From a virus, in IMG/VR virus record IMGVR_UViG_3300013131_000111, positions 1 through 37,388 of that record: a DNA stretch of 37,388 bases; one strand, given 5' to 3'. The position numbers and the translations under genes were made by a program. Below, piece after piece: positions 14,656 to 21,943 of the stretch. The notes beneath the pieces were generated by a model that worked only from the letters and a program-made list of their open reading frames with translations, made no database searches and was not told the origin of the DNA. How positions within the stretch are numbered: the first letter of the stretch is position 1; each line of letters starts with the position of its first letter.

Positions 14656-14906
14656 TTCCTCGCAAGTGCTAGAGAAGATCCATCTTTGAAGAACATCTTG
14701 AGACCAGACATGGTCTGGAACTCATCATCTCGCATGTCGTACTCGAACTTCCATTCGTTTATCAATGCTTCCCATGCACCAGAGAAGGGAAAGTCATGGA
14801 GTTTGAAATGAGTGAACTGCGCGAGTTCAGCAATTCCAACTTTATTGAGAGCATTGAGAGGCCGGGTTGTAGAGACTTTGAAGACTTCAGACAGACGAAC
14901 TTTCAT
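14652..14906 (-). CDS. Hypothetical protein, 84 aa
   Basis: ATG at 14906 with AAGGAG upstream. The 84-residue protein opens MKVRLSEVFKVSTTRPLN and includes HDFPFSGAWEALINEW. Its end overlaps the 54-residue gene by 4 bp. No family recognised. Confidence 0.65.
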   Translation of the reverse strand: MKVRLSEVFKVSTTRPLNALNKVGIAELAQFTHFKLHDFPFSGAWEALINEWKFEYDMRDDEFQTMSGLKMFFKDGSSLALARK

Positions 14907-14916
14907 GATGAACTCC

Positions 14917-15045
14917 TTAGATCAGGCCAGTGACAACTTCGAGAACAACGCGGTTGATTGCCGCAGTCAGAGGATCGTAGATAGACGCAAGATGAGCGCA
15001 GTAGCACACGATGGCGGTGTTGAGGACGATCATGAAGGTTTTCAT
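14917..15045 (-). CDS. Small membrane protein, 42 aa
   Basis: A 42-codon frame directly downstream of a promoter; ATG at 15045 is preceded by AGGTG. The product has a hydrophobic N-terminal segment (MKTFMIVLNTAIVCYCAHLA) that could span the membrane or act as a signal peptide, and a second hydrophobic stretch near the end. It heads a four-gene operon. Function unknown. Confidence 0.55.
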   Translation of the reverse strand: MKTFMIVLNTAIVCYCAHLASIYDPLTAAINRVVLEVVTGLI

Positions 15046-15074
15046 TGTGTCACCTATTGTTGCCTTATAGATAT

Positions 15075-15103
15075 GTTCTATACAGTTCTTCAGGTGATGT
15101 CAA
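15075..15103 (-). promoter_or_regulatory. sigma70-type promoter, TTGACA-15/17
   Basis: -35 TTGACA at 15103-15098; -10 TATAGA at 15082-15077 (spacer 15) or TAGAAC at 15080-15075 (spacer 17). It lies immediately after the terminator at 15105-15132 and starts the operon 15045-14049. Confidence 0.65.
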
Positions 15104-15104
15104 C

Positions 15105-15132
15105 AAAAAAAGAGCGCTTCGGCGCTCTTTTT
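15105..15132 (-). terminator. Rho-independent terminator after the SPFH gene
   Basis: A 7-bp stem (15111-15117 with 15122-15128) closed by a 4-nt loop, followed on the minus strand by seven T. A matching run lies on the other side, so it could act in both directions. It separates the SPFH gene from the next promoter. Confidence 0.85.
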
Positions 15133-15152
15133 CTGCACTTTTTTCATGTGCC

Positions 15153-16016
15153 TTACTTTTGTGCCATGTCCATGAATGGAACAGTCGAACCCGGGATCAT
15201 AGTCGTCGGAAGCTTACCGTCCCAGCGCTCAGCTTGAGTCAGTGCGATCAGGCCGGCGTTGTCACGAAGAGCGTCAGCTTTTGCTCGGATCGCAGCAGCT
15301 TCAGCATCACCACGAAGACGAGTTGCTTCAGCCGCAGCTTTTGCCTGAGCCAGTTGAGCGTCAGCTTGCGCTTGTGCTTGAGTCACGACGATCTCAGCCT
15401 GAACCTTTTCACGCTCAGCGTTCTGACGAACCTTTGCGACTTCGACTTCAGCCTTCATACGATCAGCAACAGCCTCGACATAGTCTTCGGAGAACTTTGC
15501 GCCTTCGACCTGCACCGACTCGATGATCACGGGACCAACGACACTCGACTGAAGAGCGGTTTGGATCTCAGCCGAGATACGTTCCCACTCGTTGATCGCA
15601 GTCGCAGCGGTGAACTTACCGAAGACGTTCTTCGATGCTTCAAGCGCTTGACGATCGAGCAGTCGAGCCAAAAGGCCGTCTTCACCGCCGTACTCGCTAT
15701 AGACTTTCTCGACCTGATCAGGCGGAAGACGATAGTTGACCGAGACAGTCAGGGTCGCTCGCTGTTGGTCTTTCGAGAACACGATCATGTCTTCATAGAC
15801 GCGAGCGTTCGAACGAACCGAGATCTCTTTGATCGAGTCGACGATCGGAAGCTTGAAGCCGAGCCCGGGTTCAGCCGTGCCAACGACTGCGCCGTTGCGC
15901 AGGATAACGCCGCGATCACCTGAGTCGATCGTATAGAAGGAACCACCAACGATGGTGAGAGCGAAGAGGCCGATGACAACTGCGGTGCTGCCGGCGATAA
16001 TGGTACGTGCGTTCAT
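15153..16016 (-). CDS. SPFH/band-7 (prohibitin-like, HflC-like) membrane protein
   Basis: The start is ATG 16016 with AAGGAA upstream (287 residues); an ATG at 16085 would add an unlikely basic extension. A single N-terminal membrane helix (TIIAGSTAVVIGLFALTIV) is followed by the band-7 domain (SGDRGVILRNGAVVG, EPGLGFKLPIVDSI, VSVNYRLPP) and a long Ala/Glu/Gln-rich coiled coil (VVTQAQAQADAQLAQA). SPFH proteins assemble into ring-shaped membrane scaffolds and modulate proteases such as FtsH. In a phage this could control FtsH or mark membrane sites (inference). It is followed by a strong terminator. Confidence 0.85.
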   Translation of the reverse strand: MNARTIIAGSTAVVIGLFALTIVGGSFYTIDSGDRGVILRNGAVVGTAEPGLGFKLPIVDSIKEISVRSNARVYEDMIVFSKDQQRATLTVSVNYRLPPDQVEKVYSEYGGEDGLLARLLDRQALEASKNVFGKFTAATAINEWERISAEIQTALQSSVVGPVIIESVQVEGAKFSEDYVEAVADRMKAEVEVAKVRQNAEREKVQAEIVVTQAQAQADAQLAQAKAAAEATRLRGDAEAAAIRAKADALRDNAGLIALTQAERWDGKLPTTMIPGSTVPFMDMAQK

Positions 16017-16077
16017 GATCTTTTCCTTGGGTTTTTCAAAAGTAGAAGTACGTTGAGGGCGACGATCGAATGGTGAC

Positions 16078-16221
16078 TTAATCATTTTCGTCGATCACCG
16101 TTTCATTACCGTCTTTGTCGACTTCATAGCGATAGCTACGAATCTTTACACGAGTCAGAAGGGCATAGACGCCCACGCCGATAAGCGCAGCGACAACACA
16201 CATTCCGATAAAGGTTACCAT
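16078..16221 (-). CDS. Small single-pass membrane protein, 47 aa
   Basis: ATG at 16221 with GGAG 6 nt upstream, lying within the end of the preceding gene. The product has one helix (FIGMCVVAALIGVGVYALL) followed by a basic turn (TRVKIRSYRYEV) and an acidic tail, suggesting N-out/C-in orientation. It sits directly before the SPFH gene and may be a partner of it. Too short to assign to a family. Confidence 0.6.
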   Translation of the reverse strand: MVTFIGMCVVAALIGVGVYALLTRVKIRSYRYEVDKDGNETVIDEND

Positions 16222-16223
16222 GT

Positions 16224-16496
16224 TCAACTCCAATCCATTTCGATTTCACGAGACTCTTGCCCGGATTTCAGCACTTCTCCGCTGAGACAAATGGAACCCG
16301 GGCCTTTCCACGTCCAGTTCATTCCGGTACGCCATGTGTTCTTCACAGCCATACCGTTATCACGAAAGTCGCCGATGCAGAGACCATATGCGTAGTAGCT
16401 TGCGTCGACGAGAGGAACGATGACTCCGGCTTCCATGTCTTTGATGACAGAGTTGCGAAGGTTAACTCGTTCTTCCATCGTGAGAGTCTTGTTCAT
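16224..16496 (-). CDS. Hypothetical protein, 90 aa
   Basis: The start is set at ATG 16496 (MNKTLTMEERVNLRNSVI), preceded by GAGGAA and just after the promoter at 16523-16550. The product has a helical N-terminus and a Gly/Trp-rich C-terminal half (WRTGMNWTWKGPGSICL). No family recognised. Confidence 0.65.
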   Translation of the reverse strand: MNKTLTMEERVNLRNSVIKDMEAGVIVPLVDASYYAYGLCIGDFRDNGMAVKNTWRTGMNWTWKGPGSICLSGEVLKSGQESREIEMDWS

Positions 16497-16522
16497 CTGT
16501 TCCTCTTCTTCCTTACAAGATA

Positions 16523-16550
16523 GATATAATCTATCCTTCAGGAATGTCAA
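16523..16550 (-). promoter_or_regulatory. sigma70-type promoter, TTGACA-16-TATATC
   Basis: -35 TTGACA at 16550-16545 and -10 TATATC at 16528-16523. It overlaps the last codons of the next gene and drives the 90-residue, 47-residue and SPFH genes as one unit ending at the terminator. Confidence 0.7.
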
Positions 16551-16929
16551 CCACTTTTTTGTTGCGAAACGAAATTTTTCCTGCCCATGCTGCAGCGCAG
16601 TAGAACGTATCACCTACTTCGAGCTGGAACCCATTGAACTGAAACCGCTTGATCACACGATCTCCGTTCCAGCATGCGTACTCTGGAATGTCAATGTAGC
16701 CATGAGCTTTCAGCAATCGACGAACTTCATCGAACGCAGGATGATCCTTGAAAGCAGCTATGGTGCCATAGTGACCTTCGAACTCGTAACGGATCAAGCA
16801 ATCTGTTACGAGTTCATCGGGAATCACCACTTTGGGATTCTCGATAGGCGGCTTTGGTGTGTGTTCAGAGAGGACGCGATCAGCGATCTCTTCTAACAGA
16901 TGGGCTGGAAGTACGTTGTTCCACGACAT
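16531..16929 (-). CDS. Hypothetical protein, 132 aa
   Basis: ATG at 16929 overlaps the phosphoesterase stop as TGATG. The 132-residue product has a helical N-terminal third (LLEEIADRVLSEHT), a middle RYEFEGHYGTIAAFKDHPAFDEV, and an Ala/aromatic-rich end (TFYCAAAWAGKISFR). No family recognised. Confidence 0.65.
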   Translation of the reverse strand: MSWNNVLPAHLLEEIADRVLSEHTPKPPIENPKVVIPDELVTDCLIRYEFEGHYGTIAAFKDHPAFDEVRRLLKAHGYIDIPEYACWNGDRVIKRFQFNGFQLEVGDTFYCAAAWAGKISFRNKKVVDIPEG

Positions 16930-17489
16930 CAGTCAGCGAACTCCTTGAGAAGTACCTTTGCCTGTGCGGTGATGTCCTCAAAGGCAATAGGTGTATAGTT
17001 GATCACCTCAACCGAGACGTTGATGTAACGACCAACTGGTGTTGGGTTACCATGGATATGCCCATGGATGTTGCAGAAGAAGTTTTTGCTTCCCGGAGCA
17101 CCGACCTCATGTTGCGAAGGATGAAGCGGGATATGAGAAATATGGATCTTTTCGTCACGGAACTTACGCTCAAGATACACTTCCTTGAAAAATCCACCGC
17201 TCGACAAATAGCGAATATCGTCGTGGTTACCAACAATCAATCGCTTACTACCGTTGAGCTTTGGCCACATCTTCGCAAAACGATCTTTGTCGCCAAACAT
17301 GACGTCACCGAGATGATAAACCTTATCACCGTTCTTTACAACAGAGTTCCAGTTCTCAACCATGCACTCGTCCATCTCATCAACATTTGCAAACCCTGGA
17401 CGAACTTTGAGTCCAGTGCGAGAGTCGATAAAGTTCAAGATGTTTGCATGACCGAAGTGAGTGTCACTGATTAGCCAAATATTACTCAT
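16929..17489 (-). CDS. Calcineurin-like metallophosphoesterase (YfcE/MJ0936-like)
   Basis: The start is ATG 17489 with AAAGGA upstream; 186 residues. Metal-binding motifs are all present: ISDTHFGHANIL at the N-terminus, YHLGDVMFGD, LIVGNHDD, HISHIP and IHGHIHG. The layout matches compact phage phosphoesterases of the YfcE type that hydrolyse phosphodiesters in vitro; the natural substrate is unknown. A stable hairpin (17508-17531) precedes the ribosome binding site, so expression may be uncoupled from the genes upstream. Confidence 0.85.
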   Translation of the reverse strand: MSNIWLISDTHFGHANILNFIDSRTGLKVRPGFANVDEMDECMVENWNSVVKNGDKVYHLGDVMFGDKDRFAKMWPKLNGSKRLIVGNHDDIRYLSSGGFFKEVYLERKFRDEKIHISHIPLHPSQHEVGAPGSKNFFCNIHGHIHGNPTPVGRYINVSVEVINYTPIAFEDITAQAKVLLKEFAD

Positions 17490-17507
17490 ATTATATTCCT
17501 TTGAGAA

Positions 17508-17531
17508 GAGGTGGAGCCGAAGCTCCACCTC
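17508..17531 (-). promoter_or_regulatory. 10-bp hairpin with UUCG loop before the phosphoesterase
   Basis: Perfect 10-bp stem (17508-17517 with 17522-17531) and, in the minus-strand RNA, a C(UUCG)G tetraloop. There is no T-run after it in this direction, so it looks more like an RNA processing or attenuation element than a terminator; on the plus strand a T-run does follow. It overlaps the stop codon of the 39-residue gene. Confidence 0.6.
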
Positions 17532-17649
17532 ATTTTTGTTTTAGACGATCGCAAAGTTCCAATTGTTTGCTCAACTGGTTTCGAAGATCGTTTGCTTTCC
17601 ATACTGCAGCCATCCACTCTACATATTCTTTCGAGCGAGTATCCATCAT
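17530..17649 (-). CDS. Hypothetical helical peptide, 39 aa
   Basis: ATG at 17649 overlaps the nadV stop (ATGATG), with AAGGTG just before. The 39 codons encode a charged helix (RSKEYVEWMAAVWKANDL then LSKQLELCDRLKQK). Its stop lies in the downstream hairpin. The coupling to nadV suggests it is real; function unknown. Confidence 0.5.
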   Translation of the reverse strand: MMDTRSKEYVEWMAAVWKANDLRNQLSKQLELCDRLKQK

Positions 17650-19073
17650 ACACCTTCCTTTGCACGTTCACGAATAGTTGCGAAGTCGTCTTCGATCAAA
17701 ATAATACCGTTGTGGTATACTTTACGAAGAAGGTTCTTTGCTGCGAACTCCCAGACGTAGTCTTCTGGTACAGTATGAATGTACGGGTTTACACCAAAGC
17801 CAGCCTCTTTCACGAGAGCCAAACGACCCTCTTTCGACTTCTTACCGTGGTCAGTGATTGGATCTTTCGAGAATCCTTTCCATTCGCCGTTAGCGCCTTT
17901 GATCGCCGAAGCTTTCATAGCATACTTAAGAGTATCACGGTTCCAAGCCTGCAGAAGACCACCACCCATACCGAATGCAATGTTATCGGCAGAAATGTTT
18001 TTCGCGATCATATTTTCCAGAATAATGGGCAACGACTTCTCGTTAATACCATCACCCTGAATTACACGAATGTAAGGAGGAAGAACTTTGAAACCCTTAC
18101 TGTTCACGGTGTAACCAAACTTCTCCATCAAGATCTCGATGATTTCGACTGGAACAGTCTCAGGGTCACCAGAGTCAGGGCGTACCACCAAGGTGCCGCC
18201 AGAAGCAATAATCTTATCTTTCAGAGCAGTACCCCAAAGATCTGAACATGCTTTGTAGATGTCGAAGCTGTCAGATACGCAAGCATAAAGTTTACCTTCA
18301 CCTGCGAACTGATTAATCATGTTGTCGTAAGCTTTCACTTCGTCTTCTCGACCCCAAGAAGTGATCGTCGAGTGTTCAGAAGCAGGAATCGAAAAGCCAA
18401 CGACTTCATCAGTGTTGTAGTATTCCATAACCCCGACAAGTGCTTCAGCCGTGTCAGTGCCCCAGAAGTTCACGAGGTGAGCCATACCACCAAGGATTGC
18501 GGTCTCACTTGAAGAAGCACCACGAGCACCGAAGTCATGCAACTTAAAGTTGATCTGAGCTTCTACCGGAACGTCAGACGTTTTCAATAGAGCAGCTTTG
18601 ATGATCTTCTTCATCTTACGTGACTTAGTCGCAACAGTCGAAGGGTACCAGACACCGCGCAGAAGTGCAGTCTCGAGGTATGAGGTCAGCCACCACAGGC
18701 GAGGATCAGTGTTCACCACCTGCACCTGAACGTTGTGAGTCGGCATAACCGTACCTTCAGGAACAGCTTCGATTTCAACAGGAAGCATGCCATCATATTC
18801 GTTGACGATAACTTCCCAGCCTTCACGGTTGAAAGGTAGACCGTGTGCAGTTACGATCTTCTCAGCACGGTCGACGTCCTCCATCGTGATAGGAGTCGTC
18901 ATGTAGTCTTTCATGAAAGCCTGAAGACCGAAAAAGACCGATTCATCTTCGCCACCACGAGATTCGATGTACGAAGACACATGAGTCGTGCCGGCAGGAT
19001 ACTGCACCCACTGTGAAAATTTGTAGCTGTCAGTGCGGATAATTGCGGAGATTAGATTTAGTACGTTTTTCAT
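17646..19073 (-). CDS. nadV: Nicotinamide phosphoribosyltransferase
   Basis: A 475-residue NAMPT, which joins nicotinamide to PRPP to give NMN. Diagnostic segments appear in order: TDSYKFSQWVQYPAG, FFGLQAF, FKLHDFGARGASS, the active-site His in SIPASEHSTITSWG, VRPDSGDP (PRPP phosphate region), VIQGDGINEKS and FGMGGGLLQ. The length equals that of bacterial and phage NadV. The NMN adenylyltransferase gene lies immediately upstream, giving a two-step route from nicotinamide to NAD+. The ribosome binding site sits in a small hairpin touching the start codon (19074-19090). Confidence 0.95.
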   Translation of the reverse strand: MKNVLNLISAIIRTDSYKFSQWVQYPAGTTHVSSYIESRGGEDESVFFGLQAFMKDYMTTPITMEDVDRAEKIVTAHGLPFNREGWEVIVNEYDGMLPVEIEAVPEGTVMPTHNVQVQVVNTDPRLWWLTSYLETALLRGVWYPSTVATKSRKMKKIIKAALLKTSDVPVEAQINFKLHDFGARGASSSETAILGGMAHLVNFWGTDTAEALVGVMEYYNTDEVVGFSIPASEHSTITSWGREDEVKAYDNMINQFAGEGKLYACVSDSFDIYKACSDLWGTALKDKIIASGGTLVVRPDSGDPETVPVEIIEILMEKFGYTVNSKGFKVLPPYIRVIQGDGINEKSLPIILENMIAKNISADNIAFGMGGGLLQAWNRDTLKYAMKASAIKGANGEWKGFSKDPITDHGKKSKEGRLALVKEAGFGVNPYIHTVPEDYVWEFAAKNLLRKVYHNGIILIEDDFATIRERAKEGV

Positions 19074-19090
19074 AATAGAGCTCCTCTATT
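19074..19090 (-). promoter_or_regulatory. Hairpin enclosing the nadV ribosome binding site
   Basis: A 7-bp inverted repeat (19074-19080 with 19084-19090) folds the GAGGAG of the nadV leader into a stem ending directly at the AUG. Such a structure could limit initiation until ribosomes translating upstream open it. Two further small stems lie between it and the nadM stop. Confidence 0.5.
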
Positions 19091-19134
19091 GTTAGGTTGA
19101 TGCCAACTCTCTCTGAGCTGGGCTTTATCGGTTA

Positions 19135-20148
19135 TTAGCCGATATTGATAAAGTTGTCGATGATGTGGAAGTGATCCTCAAACATTTTTTCTTGTTTGAC
19201 CTTGTTAAAGGGCACCCAGAACGCTTTAGCTGCATCATCAGAACCTTTCACTTTCGGCAGTTCGCCGACACCAAGATCGATCAAGAACGCTTGAGTGATA
19301 GTGCGGCCACGAGAAGAACGATTCGGAGCATCGAAGGTCTTAGACTCTTTGATAGAACCCTTCAGAACAGGAAGGGGAACCTTGATCTTGGTTTCTTCCT
19401 TGAGCTCACGGATAGCACCATCGAGCATTGTCTCTTCTTGGTTCAAGAACCCGCCCGGAAGAGCCCAAAGCCCTTTGCCCGGCATGTCACCGCGCTCGAC
19501 AAGAAGGATGTGACCCGATTGTACAACGACCGCGTCGACAGTCATGAACGTCGGAGGGAATGGCGCAGCTTTCCAAGCCTCCTTGTACTTCTTGACCATT
19601 TGGTATTCGTTGTACAGAGTATCCCAGTAGCCACCGATCTTTCCACCTGCGATGATGACTCTGTTCATTGCATCACGTGCAGCGTCAGGCATATTGTCAA
19701 GAGCCGCGAAGTCGCAGTTGCCGAACAGGCAGTTACGAATGTCGGTCGCGTTGATACCACCAACGTCTGCGACTTCCACGTGGTTCTTCCAACGCGGGAA
19801 GATTTCCAAGTAGTAGCTGGTGCTATCCTTCGAGTGACCGATCAGACCGATGTCTTCAGCATCAGGCACAGTGGATTCAACGATTCGCATAATCGCATTG
19901 ATCCACTTGTTATCATCATACGGGTAGTCAGAGACTGGAACGACTTTTACACGATCAGTCGGGAACACCGCTTCGATCATCGCCTTGCGTTCTTGGAATG
20001 TAAAAGGATTTCGAATGTTGCGAGCTGCGAAACTGGAACCGACGACTACGACGACTTCCTTTGCTTGCTCAAGCGCGGCTTCGATAACCGCTTTGTGTCC
20101 ATTGTGGAAGGGCTGGAACCGCCCGATAAAAACGAGTGCGTCACGCAT
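19135..20148 (-). CDS. nadM: Bifunctional NMN adenylyltransferase / Nudix hydrolase
   Basis: The start is ATG 20148 with GGAG 7 nt upstream; 337 residues. The N-terminal domain is a NadM-type nucleotidyltransferase (FIGRFQPFHNGHKAVI, VVVVGSSFAARNIRNPF, IGLIGHSKDS, GGINATDIRN). The C-terminal domain (from about residue 200) is Nudix, with the box GGFLNQEETMLDGAIRE then LKEETKI. The adenylyltransferase makes NAD+ from NMN and ATP; Nudix partners of this type are linked to ADP-ribose hydrolysis. It is transcribed with nadV. Confidence 0.93.
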   Translation of the reverse strand: MRDALVFIGRFQPFHNGHKAVIEAALEQAKEVVVVVGSSFAARNIRNPFTFQERKAMIEAVFPTDRVKVVPVSDYPYDDNKWINAIMRIVESTVPDAEDIGLIGHSKDSTSYYLEIFPRWKNHVEVADVGGINATDIRNCLFGNCDFAALDNMPDAARDAMNRVIIAGGKIGGYWDTLYNEYQMVKKYKEAWKAAPFPPTFMTVDAVVVQSGHILLVERGDMPGKGLWALPGGFLNQEETMLDGAIRELKEETKIKVPLPVLKGSIKESKTFDAPNRSSRGRTITQAFLIDLGVGELPKVKGSDDAAKAFWVPFNKVKQEKMFEDHFHIIDNFINIG

Positions 20149-20171
20149 GCAAAAACTCCTTTTGCTACTAT

Positions 20172-20194
20172 GTAGGAGCCTCACTGGCTCCTAC
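20172..20194 (-). promoter_or_regulatory. 9-bp hairpin in the nadM leader
   Basis: Arms 20172-20180 and 20186-20194 pair perfectly around a 5-nt loop, about 20 nt before the nadM ribosome binding site and just after the predicted transcription start. It may protect the 5' end of the message. Confidence 0.55.
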
Positions 20195-20197
20195 TTC

Positions 20198-20227
20198 TAT
20201 TTATATCACAAGTTAATCAGATGTCAA
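20198..20227 (-). promoter_or_regulatory. nadM-nadV promoter, TTGACA-16-TATAAA, containing TATAAATA
   Basis: -35 TTGACA at 20227-20222 and -10 TATAAA at 20205-20200; the -10 extends to the T4 late octamer TATAAATA (20205-20198), so the same site could serve both host and late sigma factors. Confidence 0.7.
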
Positions 20228-20389
20228 CTTATTTTTCATTCCGGCTCCATAACCAACATCATATGCAGCCTCTAGCCACCGAGTAATAATCTCAATGTTA
20301 TCACCTTGGTAATCATTCAGATCTTCGTACAGCCGCTCGAGACGGCTGCTAAAGACTTCTGTCTCGTTTAACCACTCTTCAAAGGTCAC
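20213..20389 (-). CDS. Hypothetical protein, 58 aa, GTG start
   Basis: GTG at 20389 overlaps the kinase stop (GTGA), with AAGGGA upstream. The 58-residue acidic, helical product (MTFEEWLNETEVFSSRLE, IITRWLEAAYDVGYGAG) ends at 20213. Its last codons contain the -35 box of the nadM promoter. No family recognised. Confidence 0.6.
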   Translation of the reverse strand: MTFEEWLNETEVFSSRLERLYEDLNDYQGDNIEIITRWLEAAYDVGYGAGMKNKLTSD

Positions 20390-20913
20390 TGCTTAATTCC
20401 CTTTTCGGCGATGGTATTACCAAAAAGATCGACGATGAGAATGTAGTCGAAGCCTTCATCAAGTTCAGGCTCAACATAAGAGTCAGCCATCGCTTTGATG
20501 ATGTGATGAGGGATCGTCTTACCTTCGCGAAAAAGAAGACGAATTTCAAGTTCGGCCCACTCTTCAGGGGTGCGAGGAGGAGCGATGCATCGACAAGACT
20601 TGCGATACGCCTTTGGGAACTTTGATAAGATGCCTCGCCGCTTCTTTGGCGACATGTTTGTCTGATCCCAGTAGACGTTAACACCAGCTGAAACAATCGC
20701 GTTCAGCACATCATTCATGTGCTTTGTAGCTGCTGCAATATTATCTTGAAACACATCGTTGTACGTAAGACCAAGTTCTTTAGCTTTGTCTTCGATGTAG
20801 TTATCAGTGCTGTAGACGAATACGTCACCGCCGAACTCAGGATCATCAACAAACGACAAGAAAGTCGACTTACCAGAACCCGGGAGTCCAACAAGAACTT
20901 CAACCTTAGACAT
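20386..20913 (-). CDS. P-loop polynucleotide 5'-kinase-like protein
   Basis: The start is ATG 20913 (GGAAG 6 nt upstream; 8-bp overlap with the upstream gene). The 175-residue protein has a Walker A motif G-L-P-G-S-G-K-S-T (residues 9-17), then YSTDNYIEDKA and VNVYWDQTNMSPKKRR, a pattern of the kinase half of T4 polynucleotide kinase and related AAA_33 proteins. No phosphatase domain is fused. With RNA ligase 1 in the same region it would complete 5'-end phosphorylation for RNA repair, but other small-molecule or tRNA kinases share this fold. Confidence 0.7.
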   Translation of the reverse strand: MSKVEVLVGLPGSGKSTFLSFVDDPEFGGDVFVYSTDNYIEDKAKELGLTYNDVFQDNIAAATKHMNDVLNAIVSAGVNVYWDQTNMSPKKRRGILSKFPKAYRKSCRCIAPPRTPEEWAELEIRLLFREGKTIPHHIIKAMADSYVEPELDEGFDYILIVDLFGNTIAEKGIKQ

Positions 20914-21184
20914 ATTCATCTTCCACTTCATCCTTGAAGACTTCGGTGAAGACCGCTTCGCCGTACTCACCAGTTGTGTACAGACCCAGTTCCCAGAACC
21001 GAGCCATAAGTTTCGCATCAGCTTCGTTCTTGATATACATCGTATTCACGAGTTCACCGTTCGGAAGACCCGAGACACTCGAGAAGAAGTCAACGACGTA
21101 GATCGTCTTGATGATAGAGCCGTCGAAGTCGCCGTAGCAAACATCGACATCAACTTCTTCAGGGGTCACGATCGCGATAGCCAT
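20906..21184 (-). CDS. Hypothetical protein, 92 aa
   Basis: ATG at 21184 with GGAG 6 nt upstream, just after the dyad promoter. The acidic 92-residue product starts MAIAIVTPEEVDVDVCYGD and ends EVFKDEVEDEYV. It overlaps the kinase gene by 8 bp, so the two are cotranslated. No family recognised. Confidence 0.65.
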   Translation of the reverse strand: MAIAIVTPEEVDVDVCYGDFDGSIIKTIYVVDFFSSVSGLPNGELVNTMYIKNEADAKLMARFWELGLYTTGEYGEAVFTEVFKDEVEDEYV

Positions 21185-21188
21185 GTTG

Positions 21189-21238
21189 TTCTCCGTTGCT
21201 TACTAGTTAGATATAAGCAACGGAGAAGCAAATGTCAA
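21189..21238 (-). promoter_or_regulatory. Promoter flanked by a perfect 14-bp inverted repeat
   Basis: -35 TTGACA at 21238-21233 and -10 TATATC at 21215-21210 (spacer 17). Inverted-repeat arms at 21214-21227 and 21189-21202 are separated by 11 bp; one arm covers the spacer and touches the -10, the other contains the GGAG ribosome binding site of the 92-residue gene. The layout matches that at 11685-11744 and suggests an operator. Confidence 0.7.
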
Positions 21239-21927
21239 CCTTTTTCTTGAGTTTCTTGCACTTTTTTTCGCGAAGATTTCTTTAGGCTTGTCATAACTAC
21301 AGGTTCAGCTTCTTCGATATCGTTAGCTTCCTGCGCAGCTTTTTCTGCTTCCATCTTTGCTTTCTTTGCTTCAAGACGCTTGATTACTTCGTCGCCATCC
21401 ATCCAAAGATCTTTGTTGTTCAACATAAGCCTGATTTCTTCTTCAGTCAAGAAGTCTTCATAGATGTCACGCAGAAGCTTCTCTGACCAAACACGCTCAT
21501 GCTGCAATTGGTCAAGCATCTCGCCTCCTTTACCCATAACACCACCAGAATAGTTATGGAACATAAACATCGAGTGTTCAGATACTTCAAACTGATCAGC
21601 ACAAAGGAAGATCATAGTTGCAGCAGACATACAAGCACCTTCAACTGATACTATCACGGTCGCATCGGTTTCAGAGAGTACTCGCATGAATTGAATCGCA
21701 GTGAACAGATCACCGCCATATGAGTTAATGAACAGACGAATTACGTCTGTTGCGCCCGAATGTCGAATCGTATCAAACCACTCAATATATTCATCGGCTG
21801 ATTCGATGTTACCGCAAAGATAAAATTCGTGGATATTAACAACAGCTCTCGATGTATAACGATCCTGCTGTTTGTTCTTTTGCTGGAACAAATCCATGAT
21901 GTCGATCTGTTTCATTTTCTTTTGCAT
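21235..21927 (-). CDS. ClpP-like serine protease
   Basis: A 230-residue protein with the ClpP/crotonase-like fold. FINSYGGDLFTAIQF matches the oxyanion-hole loop, Ser101 in VEGACMSAATM the nucleophile, and His124 in MFMFHNYSGG the general base; an Asp is available in KDLWMDGDE. The last ~45 residues are charged low-complexity sequence (KKAKMEAEKAAQEAND). Phage ClpP-like proteins often act as prohead proteases, but those lie with capsid genes; here the neighbours are NAD and RNA-repair genes. ATG 21927 has AGGAG upstream. Confidence 0.8.
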   Translation of the reverse strand: MQKKMKQIDIMDLFQQKNKQQDRYTSRAVVNIHEFYLCGNIESADEYIEWFDTIRHSGATDVIRLFINSYGGDLFTAIQFMRVLSETDATVIVSVEGACMSAATMIFLCADQFEVSEHSMFMFHNYSGGVMGKGGEMLDQLQHERVWSEKLLRDIYEDFLTEEEIRLMLNNKDLWMDGDEVIKRLEAKKAKMEAEKAAQEANDIEEAEPVVMTSLKKSSRKKVQETQEKG

Positions 21928-21943
21928 TATCGCTCCTTTTTTG

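Noticed and set aside
15045-15923. 292-codon plus-strand open frame
   Set aside because: Antisense to the SPFH gene and crosses a strong terminator; composition of a shadow frame.
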